The notes under the pieces were generated by a model. The model was not told the origin of the DNA and ran no database searches. It was given only the letters and a program-made list of their open reading frames with translations. From an uncultured Candidatus Saccharibacteria bacterium (GTDB lineage: Bacteria > Patescibacteriota > Saccharimonadia > Saccharimonadales > Saccharimonadaceae), in contig CALJPD010000009.1 in assembly GCA_937981355.1 (NCBI GenBank), positions 53,404-117,403 of the forward strand: 64,000 nucleotides of DNA, written 5' to 3'. A program made the translations under genes and the position numbers. How positions within the stretch are numbered: the stretch's first letter is position 1; each line of letters starts with the position of its first letter. Shown one piece after another: positions 1 to 7,743 of this stretch.

Positions 1-299
1 TCATCGACCTCGAGCGCTGGGATCTCAGCCATCTCCGGCCGGCTTTGCAATGTCCGCGCCGTGGGGATACTTGCCGAAGCGGCCAAAGTCGAGAGCGCTT
101 GGTTGCCAGTGATAATGACGAGCCGTTTACCTGCTTGCTCAGCAGCGCGCTGGACGAGCTTGAGGTTGACAGCGCTCTGCATAGCACCAATCCGCTTGGG
201 TGGCACGAGTGCGACGATTTTTTGTGAGGAGTCCTTCACCTTGCCAATAATGGCGGTAATGTCGTCCTCGGTATCGATATAAATGACATCTTTTTGCAT
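1..299 (-). CDS. Conserved hypothetical protein, 5' part only
   Basis: This gene runs off the left edge, so only its first 99 codons are visible. The ATG at 299 directly follows the TAA of the FtsA-like gene (302-300), so the two are probably one transcript and translationally coupled. The visible part begins MQKDVIYIDTEDDITAIIGK and contains alternating hydrophobic strands and helices (KIVALVPPKRIG, RLVIITGNQALSTLA) that look like an alpha/beta cytosolic fold. There is no signal peptide or membrane segment in the visible part. The product resembles a CPR-conserved family of unknown function; I do not recognise a named domain. Position next to an FtsA-like actin homologue hints at a cell-envelope or division role, but that is inference only. 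Confidence 0.7.
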   Translation of the reverse strand, partial: MQKDVIYIDTEDDITAIIGKVKDSSQKIVALVPPKRIGAMQSAVNLKLVQRAAEQAGKRLVIITGNQALSTLAASASIPTARTLQSRPEMAEIPALEVD

Positions 300-1562
300 T
301 TAGATCCTCAACATTTTATTCAATTTATTGCGTAGTGTTTCTGTTTCGCTTGCCCCAATCATCGTATCGTAGCCCACACGCAGGAGGCCCATCGCGGTGA
401 TAAATGAGTGGTCGCTGACCTTGTTCGTCAGGTCGACCACACCCGAGACGTCACTGGGCTTAATATGCTGCACCACTGGCCGGCGCGTGAAGGGGAGGTC
501 GGTATACCAATCGCGCGTCTCGAGGGCTTTCACCAGTGGCTTGAGGCTTGCCCCACCACCGCAGAGCAAGATACGATTAGGCAAGTGATCAACCGAGCTA
601 AATTCGCTAAGAGCAAGATCGACTCCTGCTAACCAGACATCGAGAGTTTTATCAATTGCAGTATCAAAATGCTGCTTAAGCTCTTGTTTCATTTGCTCGT
701 GATTAGTCGCAACCTTGAGCTTCTCAGCCTCGCTGTAGCTAATGGCACACTCGTTGGCAATCGTATTGGTAAAGCTGCGCCCACCAATGCCAAACATCCG
801 CGTCCCTTCCACGCCACCATCATTTACTACCGCAATGTCTGTTGTGCCACCACCAACGTCGGCAAGAATAGCCGTAAATGAGCTATTCGCATCTGTACCT
901 AGTACGCTCCGGCTCACCGCAAAGGGCTCGGCCGCCACCGCCACGAGGTCGAGCGCCAGCTCATCAGCCACGCGCTCGAGCGCGCCAATGTGCACCATAG
1001 GAGCAAAAGCAGTGTAGATCTGCACCGCTACGTCCTTACCTTGAAAACTAATCGGGTTGCTGACCTTGTAGCCATCAATGTGAATGCTGACGAGTGCGGA
1101 GTTGACGAGCTTTACCTCTACGTCTTGGTTACCCGTCTCGAGAGCGATCTGCCGCTGCGCCTTGATGGCAGCTCGGTCTTGCACCTTCTCGATGATGAAT
1201 TCCATTTCAGTCTCATCTAGTGGACGGTCGGGCTGTGGCCGGCGGTAGCGGATGGTGTTCGTCACACCCTTCACAAGCTCACCAGCAATGCCAATCACTG
1301 CACGGCGCGCCTGTATGCCAGCCTCAGACTCGGCTTGGGCCAGAGCATCTTCGCAGTTGCGCACGACTGCGGCGATGTCGGCAATCGCACCAGAGTGCAT
1401 ATCGCTGCGGTCTTGGTGCTTGCGCCCCACACCAATAATCTCAATCTCCTCACCGTTAACCCGGGCAAGCAGCGCCTTAACGTACTCTGTCCCAATATCA
1501 AGACCAACGAGGCATTCGCTAGCGCTGTTATCTGCTCGGGTAAGAAATCGATCGAAAACCAT
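300..1562 (-). CDS. ftsA: FtsA-like actin-fold protein (FtsA/PilM family)
   Basis: The 420-residue product has the actin-like ATPase layout: a phosphate-1 motif GLDIGTEYVKALL near residue 21, an SHS2-type insertion region, the phosphate-2 loop ADVGGGTTDIAVV near residue 235 and the adenosine motif LLCGGGASLKPLV near residue 335. Length matches FtsA (about 420). The last 20 residues (ETETLRNKLNKMLRI) could form an amphipathic membrane-targeting helix as in FtsA, which anchors FtsZ to the membrane. PilM, a type IV pilus homologue of similar fold, is the main alternative; no pilN/O/Q genes follow here. A TATAAT lies at 1578-1573, ten bases before the ATG, so the mRNA would have almost no leader. 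Confidence 0.75.
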   Translation of the reverse strand: MVFDRFLTRADNSASECLVGLDIGTEYVKALLARVNGEEIEIIGVGRKHQDRSDMHSGAIADIAAVVRNCEDALAQAESEAGIQARRAVIGIAGELVKGVTNTIRYRRPQPDRPLDETEMEFIIEKVQDRAAIKAQRQIALETGNQDVEVKLVNSALVSIHIDGYKVSNPISFQGKDVAVQIYTAFAPMVHIGALERVADELALDLVAVAAEPFAVSRSVLGTDANSSFTAILADVGGGTTDIAVVNDGGVEGTRMFGIGGRSFTNTIANECAISYSEAEKLKVATNHEQMKQELKQHFDTAIDKTLDVWLAGVDLALSEFSSVDHLPNRILLCGGGASLKPLVKALETRDWYTDLPFTRRPVVQHIKPSDVSGVVDLTNKVSDHSFITAMGLLRVGYDTMIGASETETLRNKLNKMLRI

Positions 1563-1572
1563 AATCGTCTCT

Positions 1573-1578
1573 ATTATA
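1573..1578 (-). promoter_or_regulatory. -10 box of ftsA-like gene, near-leaderless
   Basis: TATAAT on the minus strand ends 10 nt before the ATG at 1562. Transcription starting about 7 nt downstream leaves only a few leader bases and no room for a Shine-Dalgarno site. Confidence 0.55.
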
Positions 1579-1717
1579 TACCATATACAGGCCTGCCTGC
1601 TAGCCCTAAACGGTGATTATTGGCGAATTTATGATGAAATGGTTCATTTTGCATCAAGCACTGCAAGTGTCGTTATCGAGAAACATTGCAGAAACATCAT
1701 ACAGTGGTAGTACCTTC

Positions 1718-1747
1718 TTGACAAAACAGAGGTAACCACTGTACAAT
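1718..1747 (+). promoter_or_regulatory. Promoter TTGACA-N18-TACAAT, leaderless
   Basis: A consensus -35 (1718-1723) and a TACAAT -10 (1742-1747) are 18 bp apart. The -10 ends 9 nt before the ATG at 1757, so the transcript should start at or next to the start codon. The segment closely matches the promoter of the HTH gene at 17394 (TTGACAAA ... GTACAATAC ... CTACT). Confidence 0.75.
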
Positions 1748-1756
1748 ACGCCTACT

Positions 1757-2599
1757 ATGACCAATCGCGAACCAGTCGATGCCGTGCCTATCGGCATCTT
1801 TCCACTTGAGAACTACGAGCCAACCAAACATACCCTGCTTGGCCGTCACCTGTACAAAACGGTCGCAGCGCTTGAAGCGCACCATGCCACGCCCGACGAA
1901 ACAACGATAGTCTACCAAGCTCCCTTTGGGCGCTATAACGAAGGCGGCACATTGGCTGTTGACCTCACAGCTGATGCCACTGGCCTGACCGCTGGCCAGC
2001 TCGCCCTTGCCGACCCTGATAAGCATCATTCTTTTGCACTAACACTGGCGGATAATCGGCAATACTGGTATAGCCGGACCGACCCCAGCCAGATGCCTAT
2101 CACTCACAACCACGTGGCACGCTTACTCGACCGCTCGCGCCCGCTTGGCCATGATTCGGAGTTATTTAGATGGTATGCAACCAACCGCGGCACAACTGCT
2201 GCCGACCTCCAGACTCTTCTTGACGAAGCGGTCCTCCCTACGGTTAATCCTGAGCAAGTTCGCCGCGATGCGACCTACTGCTATAATGATATTATTCTCA
2301 AAGGCGAACAGTGGTCTGGTGTGCGTCTTGCACTGACAATACGTCGGCTTGGCCAGCTTGCTATGGGCACTACAGCAAACCTAGAAATACCCTACAGTTG
2401 TGATGAGCTCGACACACCAGTGACTTGCCGTATTACCAGTGACGACTTAGAATATACCATGCTTGCCTGCTTTTATGATCATAACGAAACAACCTCGCAG
2501 CGCCGCCGCACATACGTTGAACCAGACATCGCAGAGCTAGGTAACGCCATCGCCCAGCTAACAGAGGATATGATTGCTGAGCGCTGCGCTCTCCAGTAG
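1757..2599 (+). CDS. Hypothetical protein, orphan plus-strand gene
   Basis: I do not recognise this 280-residue protein. It is soluble-looking and acidic, with no signal peptide or membrane helix. Visible features are an N-terminal segment with several Tyr/Phe-rich strands (residues 50-115), a mid-protein RYxxNRGTTAADLQ-like helical part near residue 140-155, and a C-terminal helix rich in Glu. The ATG at 1757 is set by a strong promoter whose -10 ends 9 nt upstream, leaving no space for a ribosome site. The gene stands alone between two minus-strand operons and ends at a strong terminator hairpin (2642-2686), so it is a monocistronic unit. The shared GTACAAT promoter links it with genes at 17394, 19643 and 59672, suggesting joint control; function unknown. 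Confidence 0.75.
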   Translation: MTNREPVDAVPIGIFPLENYEPTKHTLLGRHLYKTVAALEAHHATPDETTIVYQAPFGRYNEGGTLAVDLTADATGLTAGQLALADPDKHHSFALTLADNRQYWYSRTDPSQMPITHNHVARLLDRSRPLGHDSELFRWYATNRGTTAADLQTLLDEAVLPTVNPEQVRRDATYCYNDIILKGEQWSGVRLALTIRRLGQLAMGTTANLEIPYSCDELDTPVTCRITSDDLEYTMLACFYDHNETTSQRRRTYVEPDIAELGNAIAQLTEDMIAERCALQ

Positions 2600-2641
2600 G
2601 GCGTACCCTCTCTTCTGCGCCCTTGTAGGTGTTATGACGCT

Positions 2642-2686
2642 AACAAATACAACACCAGCACATATGTTGCTGGTGTTGTATTTGTT
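2642..2686. terminator. Bidirectional terminator hairpin
   Basis: A perfect 19-bp stem (2642-2660 with 2668-2686) around a 7-nt loop lies between the convergent gene at 1757-2599 and alaS, whose stop is at 2709. A/T-rich stem ends on both sides can supply the U-rich tail in either direction. Confidence 0.8.
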
Positions 2687-2708
2687 TATTTCTGATTATC
2701 TACTAATG

Positions 2709-4592
2709 CTAACGCAACACCGCTTTTATCCGGCGGACACCGGCTGAGCTTGACTCTTCCTTAGTGATCTTGAAGCGCATGCCATCTTCGGCCAAGATGC
2801 CGGTGTGCTCGACGTGCGGGCCCCCGCACACTTCGAAGCTCACGCGCTCATCACCTTCGCCGATAGAATAGACCTTGACGGTATCGCCGTAGCGTTCGCC
2901 AAAGGCACCGATTGCACCGAGCTTCAGTGCTTCATCGGTTGGGTATACGGCAAAGCTAACGGGCAAGTCTGCCTCAATCCAGGCATTAACTTGATCTTCC
3001 ACTGCTTGCTTCTCCTCCGGGGTGAGCTTGTCGTGGTTGAAGTCGAAGCGCAGGCGTTGAGCGGTGATATTGCTCCCATGCTGTTGCAGATCTGGTGCTT
3101 TCAATACCGTGCGCAGCGCCGCCCCGAGCAGGTGCGTTGCTGTGTGGTATTTGAGATGAATTGGGTCGTGACCTTCTAGCCCACCACTAAATTGCCCTTT
3201 GCGCGCCGTCTTGGAGCGCTGGCGCTGCTCGGCCATCTTGGCGTCAAATTCTGCTCGCCAGTCCTCAGAGAGCGAAATCCCTTGCTTGTATGCCTCCTCT
3301 GTACTGAGCTCTACTGGGAAGCCAAAGGTATCATATAGCGTAAATAACTCCGCGCCAGTCAGGCCATCTGCGACATACTGCTGCATCTGTTTGAGCCCCT
3401 TGCGAAGCGTCTGCCGGAAGGCTTTTTCTTCCTTGGCGAGCACGGCGATGATCTGTTCGCGCGCTGCTTTGACCTCTGGGAAGTCTGCCTCGTATAGGTC
3501 GGCAATCACCGGCACCACTGCTTCAAGAAAGTTCTGCTCAATGCCAAGGTCGAAGCTGTAGCGGATAGCCCGTCGCAAGAGGCGGCGCATCACATAGCCC
3601 TGCTCCTTGTTGCTCGGGATGCAGCCATCAACCGCCATGAAGGTGGCCGCTCGCAGGTGGTCAGCAATCACCCGCATACTCTCGGTATGCGAGGTGTAGC
3701 TCTTGCCACTAAGCTGCTCAAGCTTGCTGATAATAGGCCACATCAGGCTAATCTTAAAGACATCGGGGTCGTTATTAGCCGCAGCCGCAATGCGCTCCAG
3801 GCCAGAGCCGTGGTCGATATTCGGCTTATCTAGTGGAACAAACTGTCCCTCGGCTACCTTCTTGTATGCCATAAAGACGTTGTTGCCGATCTCCATAAAG
3901 CGTCCGCAGTCGCAGTTAGGATGGCAGTGCTCACCAAACTTCGGGTCGTGCTCGATGAAGTCAAACTCATAAAACATCTCGCTGTCTGGCCCACATGGGT
4001 CACCGACTGGTGTTGTCTCGGGTCCGCCATTGCGACTCCACCAGTTTTTGCTGCCGTCATAGTAGAAGATGCGCTCACCTGGCTGGATGCCACGGGCCGC
4101 ACCGCGCTCTTCGCTGCCGATATCGGCACTTTTCGCTTCGATCCCTTTTTCGGCAAATTTCTGCCGCCACAGCTCGGCTGCTTCGGTGTCTTTGGCAATG
4201 TTGTACTCAGGCGCACCAATGAAACACGTTACATACAGGCGATTCGGGTCGAGCCCTACTTCCTCGGTGAGGAATGTCCACATCCAAGTAATCTGCTCTT
4301 TCTTAAAGTAGTCACCCAAGCTCCAGTTACCGAGCATCTCAAAGAAGGTAGTGTGGCGATTGTCACCAATATCGTCAATGTCTTGAGCACGCAAGCACGT
4401 CTGCGAGTCGGCGATGCGCTTGCCCTGTGGGTGTGTCTCACCCAGCAGATATGGGATCATCGGCTGCATGCCCGCACCAGTAAAGAGCGTCGTCGGGTCG
4501 TCGGTTAGGATGAGCGGGGCCCGCTTGATAATGGCGTGCTGCTGCTTGGCATAAAATTCGAGGTATTTGTTGCGGATATCTTGAGCATTCAT
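2709..4592 (-). CDS. alaS: Alanine--tRNA ligase, shortened form
   Basis: Charges tRNA-Ala with alanine. The N-terminal class II catalytic domain is typical (LTDDPTTLFTGAGMQPMIPY near residue 30, HHTTFFEMLGNWS-type motif near 78, GSGLERIA near 260). The editing-domain zinc motifs are kept: HTATHLLGAALR near residue 484 and CGGPHVEHTG near 590. At 627 residues it is about 240 shorter than the usual enzyme: the C-terminal oligomerisation domain (C-Ala) is absent because the protein stops right after the SSSAGVRRIKAV motif, and the beta-barrel normally found between the catalytic part and HTATH seems largely lost. The ATG at 4592 sits 7 nt after a TATAAT (4605-4600), so the mRNA is probably leaderless. 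It is monocistronic, ending at a terminator shared with the opposite gene. Confidence 0.93.
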   Translation of the reverse strand: MNAQDIRNKYLEFYAKQQHAIIKRAPLILTDDPTTLFTGAGMQPMIPYLLGETHPQGKRIADSQTCLRAQDIDDIGDNRHTTFFEMLGNWSLGDYFKKEQITWMWTFLTEEVGLDPNRLYVTCFIGAPEYNIAKDTEAAELWRQKFAEKGIEAKSADIGSEERGAARGIQPGERIFYYDGSKNWWSRNGGPETTPVGDPCGPDSEMFYEFDFIEHDPKFGEHCHPNCDCGRFMEIGNNVFMAYKKVAEGQFVPLDKPNIDHGSGLERIAAAANNDPDVFKISLMWPIISKLEQLSGKSYTSHTESMRVIADHLRAATFMAVDGCIPSNKEQGYVMRRLLRRAIRYSFDLGIEQNFLEAVVPVIADLYEADFPEVKAAREQIIAVLAKEEKAFRQTLRKGLKQMQQYVADGLTGAELFTLYDTFGFPVELSTEEAYKQGISLSEDWRAEFDAKMAEQRQRSKTARKGQFSGGLEGHDPIHLKYHTATHLLGAALRTVLKAPDLQQHGSNITAQRLRFDFNHDKLTPEEKQAVEDQVNAWIEADLPVSFAVYPTDEALKLGAIGAFGERYGDTVKVYSIGEGDERVSFEVCGGPHVEHTGILAEDGMRFKITKEESSSAGVRRIKAVLR

Positions 4593-4599
4593 AGGGGGT

Positions 4600-4605
4600 A
4601 TTATA
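4600..4605 (-). promoter_or_regulatory. -10 box of alaS, leaderless
   Basis: TATAAT on the minus strand ends 7 nt before the alaS ATG. No convincing -35 is seen at the normal distance. Confidence 0.6.
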
Positions 4606-4694
4606 GCACGGACACACTACCCCGTGCATCTTTGGTGGCGTGATTATAAAAGCTCTCCATAACGAAGTGTGATGCTACTGAAACACTACTATAC

Positions 4695-4724
4695 AAAAAT
4701 CGACTCATTCAAGAGCCGATTTTT
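4695..4724 (-). terminator. Terminator of the surface-protein gene
   Basis: A 12-bp stem with one G-U pair and a 6-nt loop, ending in TTTTT on the minus strand, lies 13 nt after the stop of the gene at 4737-5849. Confidence 0.75.
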
Positions 4725-4736
4725 GCGCAATCGTAC

Positions 4737-5849
4737 TTATTTCTCATGTTTGAAAAGCTTGTTGCGACGGTGCCACAGGCCAATTGCCCCACCAATGAGA
4801 GCAATACCTGCCCCACCGAGAAGCCAGAGGTTGGCACCCGTGTCGGCAAGTGCGGCTGCTACAGGATGTGCCTGATCGGGCGTGTGGGCTGCCGTCTTGG
4901 GTGCGGCGGCAGCTTGCCGTGGTTGTTGTGGTTGCAGCGCAGTGCGGATTGCGTCAACCCGCCGCTGCAGTGCCGCCTTGACTGCATTATCTTTGACAGT
5001 ATCGACCACTGCTTGGGTTGTTGCAAGCAATGCAAGATCCGGCTTAGCTTCGAGTGCATCAACAGCTTGCGTGGCTGTCTTTTGGCGTGCTTGATCCTCC
5101 TGGATGGCTGTAGCTATAGCAGTGGTGAGCGCCTTCGTCGCTTTGCTAAGCTCTGGCGTTGTGGTTGCTTTGAGATTTGCGAGGCGATCTGCCTCTGTCG
5201 CTGCTGCAGCAACGTCCTTGTCTGCTGCGACGTAGGCTGGCGCAGCAGCAAGCTCTTGCTTGGCTTTGTCGTAGTCGGTGTGGTCGACGCGGAGGTCATC
5301 GATTGCTTGCTGAAGCTCTTGCAATGCTTTGTCGATCATAGCCTGAGGAGATGTCTCATCAGCCACCACGGCACGGGCAATAACCTGTTTGGATATTGCC
5401 TCCGCCCTGGTGTGTGGGCTGTAGCCATCCAGCACCATCGGCTCAGCTAGCTTCGCTTCGAGCTTTTCAGTAGTTGTGATCTCTACCTCGCGCGTTACCT
5501 CTGCTTTATTGTTGGCATTATCGACCGCACGGTAAGTGATTGTATATATGCCTGGTTTTGGGTTTGCAAGGTCAAGGTTTTTTGCGTCGATAACCACGCC
5601 ATCGCTATTAACACCTGTTCCGTCCGCCCCATCATTCGCTGCCACAGTACGCACAGCATCGGCAATTGAGCGACCCGCTCGCGCCACGAGCTTCTCTGGC
5701 TTGGCTGGCGTAAAGACTGGTGCGGTAGTGTCAGCATCAGCATACGCCTGATGCGCCACAAGCTGCGGCCCCACAAGCCCAATGCCACTAACGACGACTG
5801 CCGCCGCAGCAATAATTCTCATCCGAGAGTGAGTGTGTTTTACCCTCAT
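4737..5849 (-). CDS. Cell-wall-anchored surface protein with LADTG sorting signal
   Basis: The 370-residue product is exported and probably wall-linked. Residues 1-38 form a signal peptide (basic start, hydrophobic AAAAVVVSGIGLVG, cleavage near AYA-DAD). Residues 40-130 look like an Ig-like beta domain of the bacterial DUF5011/HYR kind (PGIYTITYRAVDNANNKAEV). Residues 130-310 are alanine-rich alpha-helical repeats of the FIVAR-like kind. The C-terminus has the three-part sorting signal: LADTG near residue 336, a hydrophobic stretch, and a basic tail (HRRNKLFKHEK). LAxTG is a sortase variant also used by Actinobacteria, the usual hosts of Saccharibacteria. No sortase gene is in the window. The start is fixed by AAGGGGGA 7 nt upstream. 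A role in host contact is inference. Confidence 0.82.
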   Translation of the reverse strand: MRVKHTHSRMRIIAAAAVVVSGIGLVGPQLVAHQAYADADTTAPVFTPAKPEKLVARAGRSIADAVRTVAANDGADGTGVNSDGVVIDAKNLDLANPKPGIYTITYRAVDNANNKAEVTREVEITTTEKLEAKLAEPMVLDGYSPHTRAEAISKQVIARAVVADETSPQAMIDKALQELQQAIDDLRVDHTDYDKAKQELAAAPAYVAADKDVAAAATEADRLANLKATTTPELSKATKALTTAIATAIQEDQARQKTATQAVDALEAKPDLALLATTQAVVDTVKDNAVKAALQRRVDAIRTALQPQQPRQAAAAPKTAAHTPDQAHPVAAALADTGANLWLLGGAGIALIGGAIGLWHRRNKLFKHEK

Positions 5850-5881
5850 AATAATCCCCCTTATGGTTGTCTATAAGTGTC

Positions 5882-5911
5882 AGTATACGAAACTGCTGTT
5901 TGGGTTGTCAA
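5882..5911 (-). promoter_or_regulatory. Promoter TTGACA-N18-TATACT of surface protein
   Basis: On the minus strand a perfect -35 (5911-5906) and TATACT (5887-5882) are 18 bp apart. The leader is about 25-30 nt and carries a Shine-Dalgarno site, unlike the leaderless neighbours. Confidence 0.8.
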
Positions 5912-6022
5912 CAGAGTTACTTCTGAATGGTCGTGCGATATATTTCCTGCTACTTAAAGGGAAAATACATGCCTTGCAGAATAGCCTCTCTGTTTTCACT
6001 CATTATTGAGGTAATAAAGCAG

Positions 6023-7141
6023 CTATAAAGCCACGGAATCGACGACAATCCCTCCGCCAAGACACTCTGTCCCGCGGTAGATCACGGCTGACTGGCCAGC
6101 TGCCACGGCCCGCTCAGGGTCACTGAGGTGGAGGGTGGCTTGGGCCTGAGCTGGGTCATACTGCAACGTGCATGGCCTCAGCTGGCCACGGTGGCGCAGG
6201 CGGACGGTCAGCTGGTCGCTCGCCGCTGGTGCACCATGAATCCAATGCAGATCACCTACCAGCACATCATGACGCCACATTGCTTCATCATTCATATTGC
6301 GGCTCACGTATACTACATTTGCTGCCATGTCCTTACCGACAACGTAATAGGGCAAGCCGCCGCCGACATCCAGCCCATGGCGCTGGCCCAGGGTGTAAAA
6401 GATCGCACCATCGTGCTGGCCTAGCACTGCCCCCGTTTGCTTGTCGATAATATCGCCCGGGCGAGTGGATACATACTGACTTAGGAAGTCTCGCATGCCA
6501 ACATTACCAACAAAGCACACTCCCATCGATTCCTGCTTGCGCGCTGTCCAGAGGCCACGCTCACTGGCCATGTGCCGCACCTGCTGCTTGGTATAGCCAC
6601 CAAGTGGGAAGAGTGTGTGCTGGAGCGCATCACTCGTCACGCGGTAGAGGAAGTAGGTCTGGTCTTTCGCTACGTCGATCGCGCGGTAGAGGCGATCAGG
6701 CTGGAATGAATGTTCTTGACTAGTCGCCGCGCTGCCATCCTCTGCACATGTGCCACCAGTCTGCGCATAATGGCCAGTAGCAATGAGGTCAGCCCCACGC
6801 TCGCGCGCTGTATCGAGAAAGAGCCGAAACTTAATCTCTTGATTGCACATAATGTCGGGGTTAGGCGTGCGCCCAGCTTGGTACTCGGCTAGCATGTAGT
6901 CTACCACCTTGTGCTTGTAGTCGTGCTCAAAATCAAAAACGATAAAGTCGATACCCAGCTGCACCGCGACCCGCTTGGCATCAGCTAAGTCTTCCGCCCA
7001 GGGACACTGCATACCAGGTAGGTCTTGGCTCCAGTTTTTCATATACACACCGGTCACGTCGTAGCCCTGCTCAACCAGCAGTACTGCAGTGAGACTGCTG
7101 TCCACCCCACCACTCATCCCGACAAAGACACGCTGCGTCAT
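6023..7141 (-). CDS. mnmA: tRNA-specific 2-thiouridylase MnmA
   Basis: Adds sulfur to U34 of tRNA-Gln, -Lys and -Glu, using ATP to adenylate the base. The 372-residue length is normal. The PP-loop GMSGGVDSSLTAV is at residues 8-20, and the two catalytic cysteines are visible in NPDIMCNQEIKF (about residue 100) and GVCFVGN (about residue 208). It is the last gene of an operon: its ATG overlaps the YdcF stop by 4 nt (ATGA at 7141-7138), and a cysteine desulfurase that could supply the sulfur heads the same operon. A tRNA-Gln that could be a substrate family member is encoded at 62068. Confidence 0.95.
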   Translation of the reverse strand: MTQRVFVGMSGGVDSSLTAVLLVEQGYDVTGVYMKNWSQDLPGMQCPWAEDLADAKRVAVQLGIDFIVFDFEHDYKHKVVDYMLAEYQAGRTPNPDIMCNQEIKFRLFLDTARERGADLIATGHYAQTGGTCAEDGSAATSQEHSFQPDRLYRAIDVAKDQTYFLYRVTSDALQHTLFPLGGYTKQQVRHMASERGLWTARKQESMGVCFVGNVGMRDFLSQYVSTRPGDIIDKQTGAVLGQHDGAIFYTLGQRHGLDVGGGLPYYVVGKDMAANVVYVSRNMNDEAMWRHDVLVGDLHWIHGAPAASDQLTVRLRHRGQLRPCTLQYDPAQAQATLHLSDPERAVAAGQSAVIYRGTECLGGGIVVDSVAL

Positions 7142-7743
7142 GGTTGCACCGCCTTAAACCAGCCAATCTTCACCAACTCTTCGATCGTCAGCTGCCAGCC
7201 ACTTGGCGTGAGCCACCAGGTGTCTGACCATTGTTTGTCGGTAGCTACAGGGTGGCTGCGCATGGCAATGTGCGGCACATACTGGCCAAACTCCAGTGCA
7301 ACGCGGCGCGAGTGGTAGGCACTGGTGACAAGAATGATGGAGTCGATATTCTTTTGACGGAGGAGCTGGCCAGTTTTTTTGGCATTTTGGCGGGTGGTTT
7401 CGCTTAGTTCCTCGGTGAGGATGGCACGGTCGGGCACACCAGCCGCCACAGCTTGGCGGCGCATTGCCTCGGCATTGCTGGGGCCAGTCTTATCGGCGGC
7501 AGCACCTGAGAAGACGATGAAGCGTGCCCATCCATTTTGGTAGAGGCGAATCGCTTCGGCGGTGCGGGCCTGGGTATCGCCGCCACTCACTGCCACAATG
7601 GCATCAGCAGCGTGGCACTGCTCGGGGCTGCTCGGGGCTGCTTGGCACGCAGCAAGGTCGTCGCGCGTCAGCCAGCGCCCACCAAGCCAAACGAGGAGCA
7701 TCAGGGCGATAAATATCCCGGCAAGCCAGCGTAATAACTTCAC
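7138..7743 (-). CDS. YdcF-like DUF218 membrane protein
   Basis: A 201-residue member of the DUF218/YdcF family (ElyC/SanA relatives), whose reaction is poorly defined but linked to envelope processes. The chosen start is GTG at 7743, which overlaps the cysteine desulfurase TGA (GTGA) and has an AGGGAGG ribosome site 8 nt before it; an upstream in-frame start would be buried in the previous gene. Residues 4-24 are a single membrane anchor (WLAGIFIALMLLVWLGG). The family motifs follow: DAIVAVSGGD, FIVFSGAAAD, ILTEELSETTRQNA and ILVTSAYHSRR. A tandem 10-bp GC-rich duplication occurs near 7620. The location between two tRNA-thiolation genes looks like simple operon packing. Confidence 0.85.
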   Translation of the reverse strand: MKLLRWLAGIFIALMLLVWLGGRWLTRDDLAACQAAPSSPEQCHAADAIVAVSGGDTQARTAEAIRLYQNGWARFIVFSGAAADKTGPSNAEAMRRQAVAAGVPDRAILTEELSETTRQNAKKTGQLLRQKNIDSIILVTSAYHSRRVALEFGQYVPHIAMRSHPVATDKQWSDTWWLTPSGWQLTIEELVKIGWFKAVQP

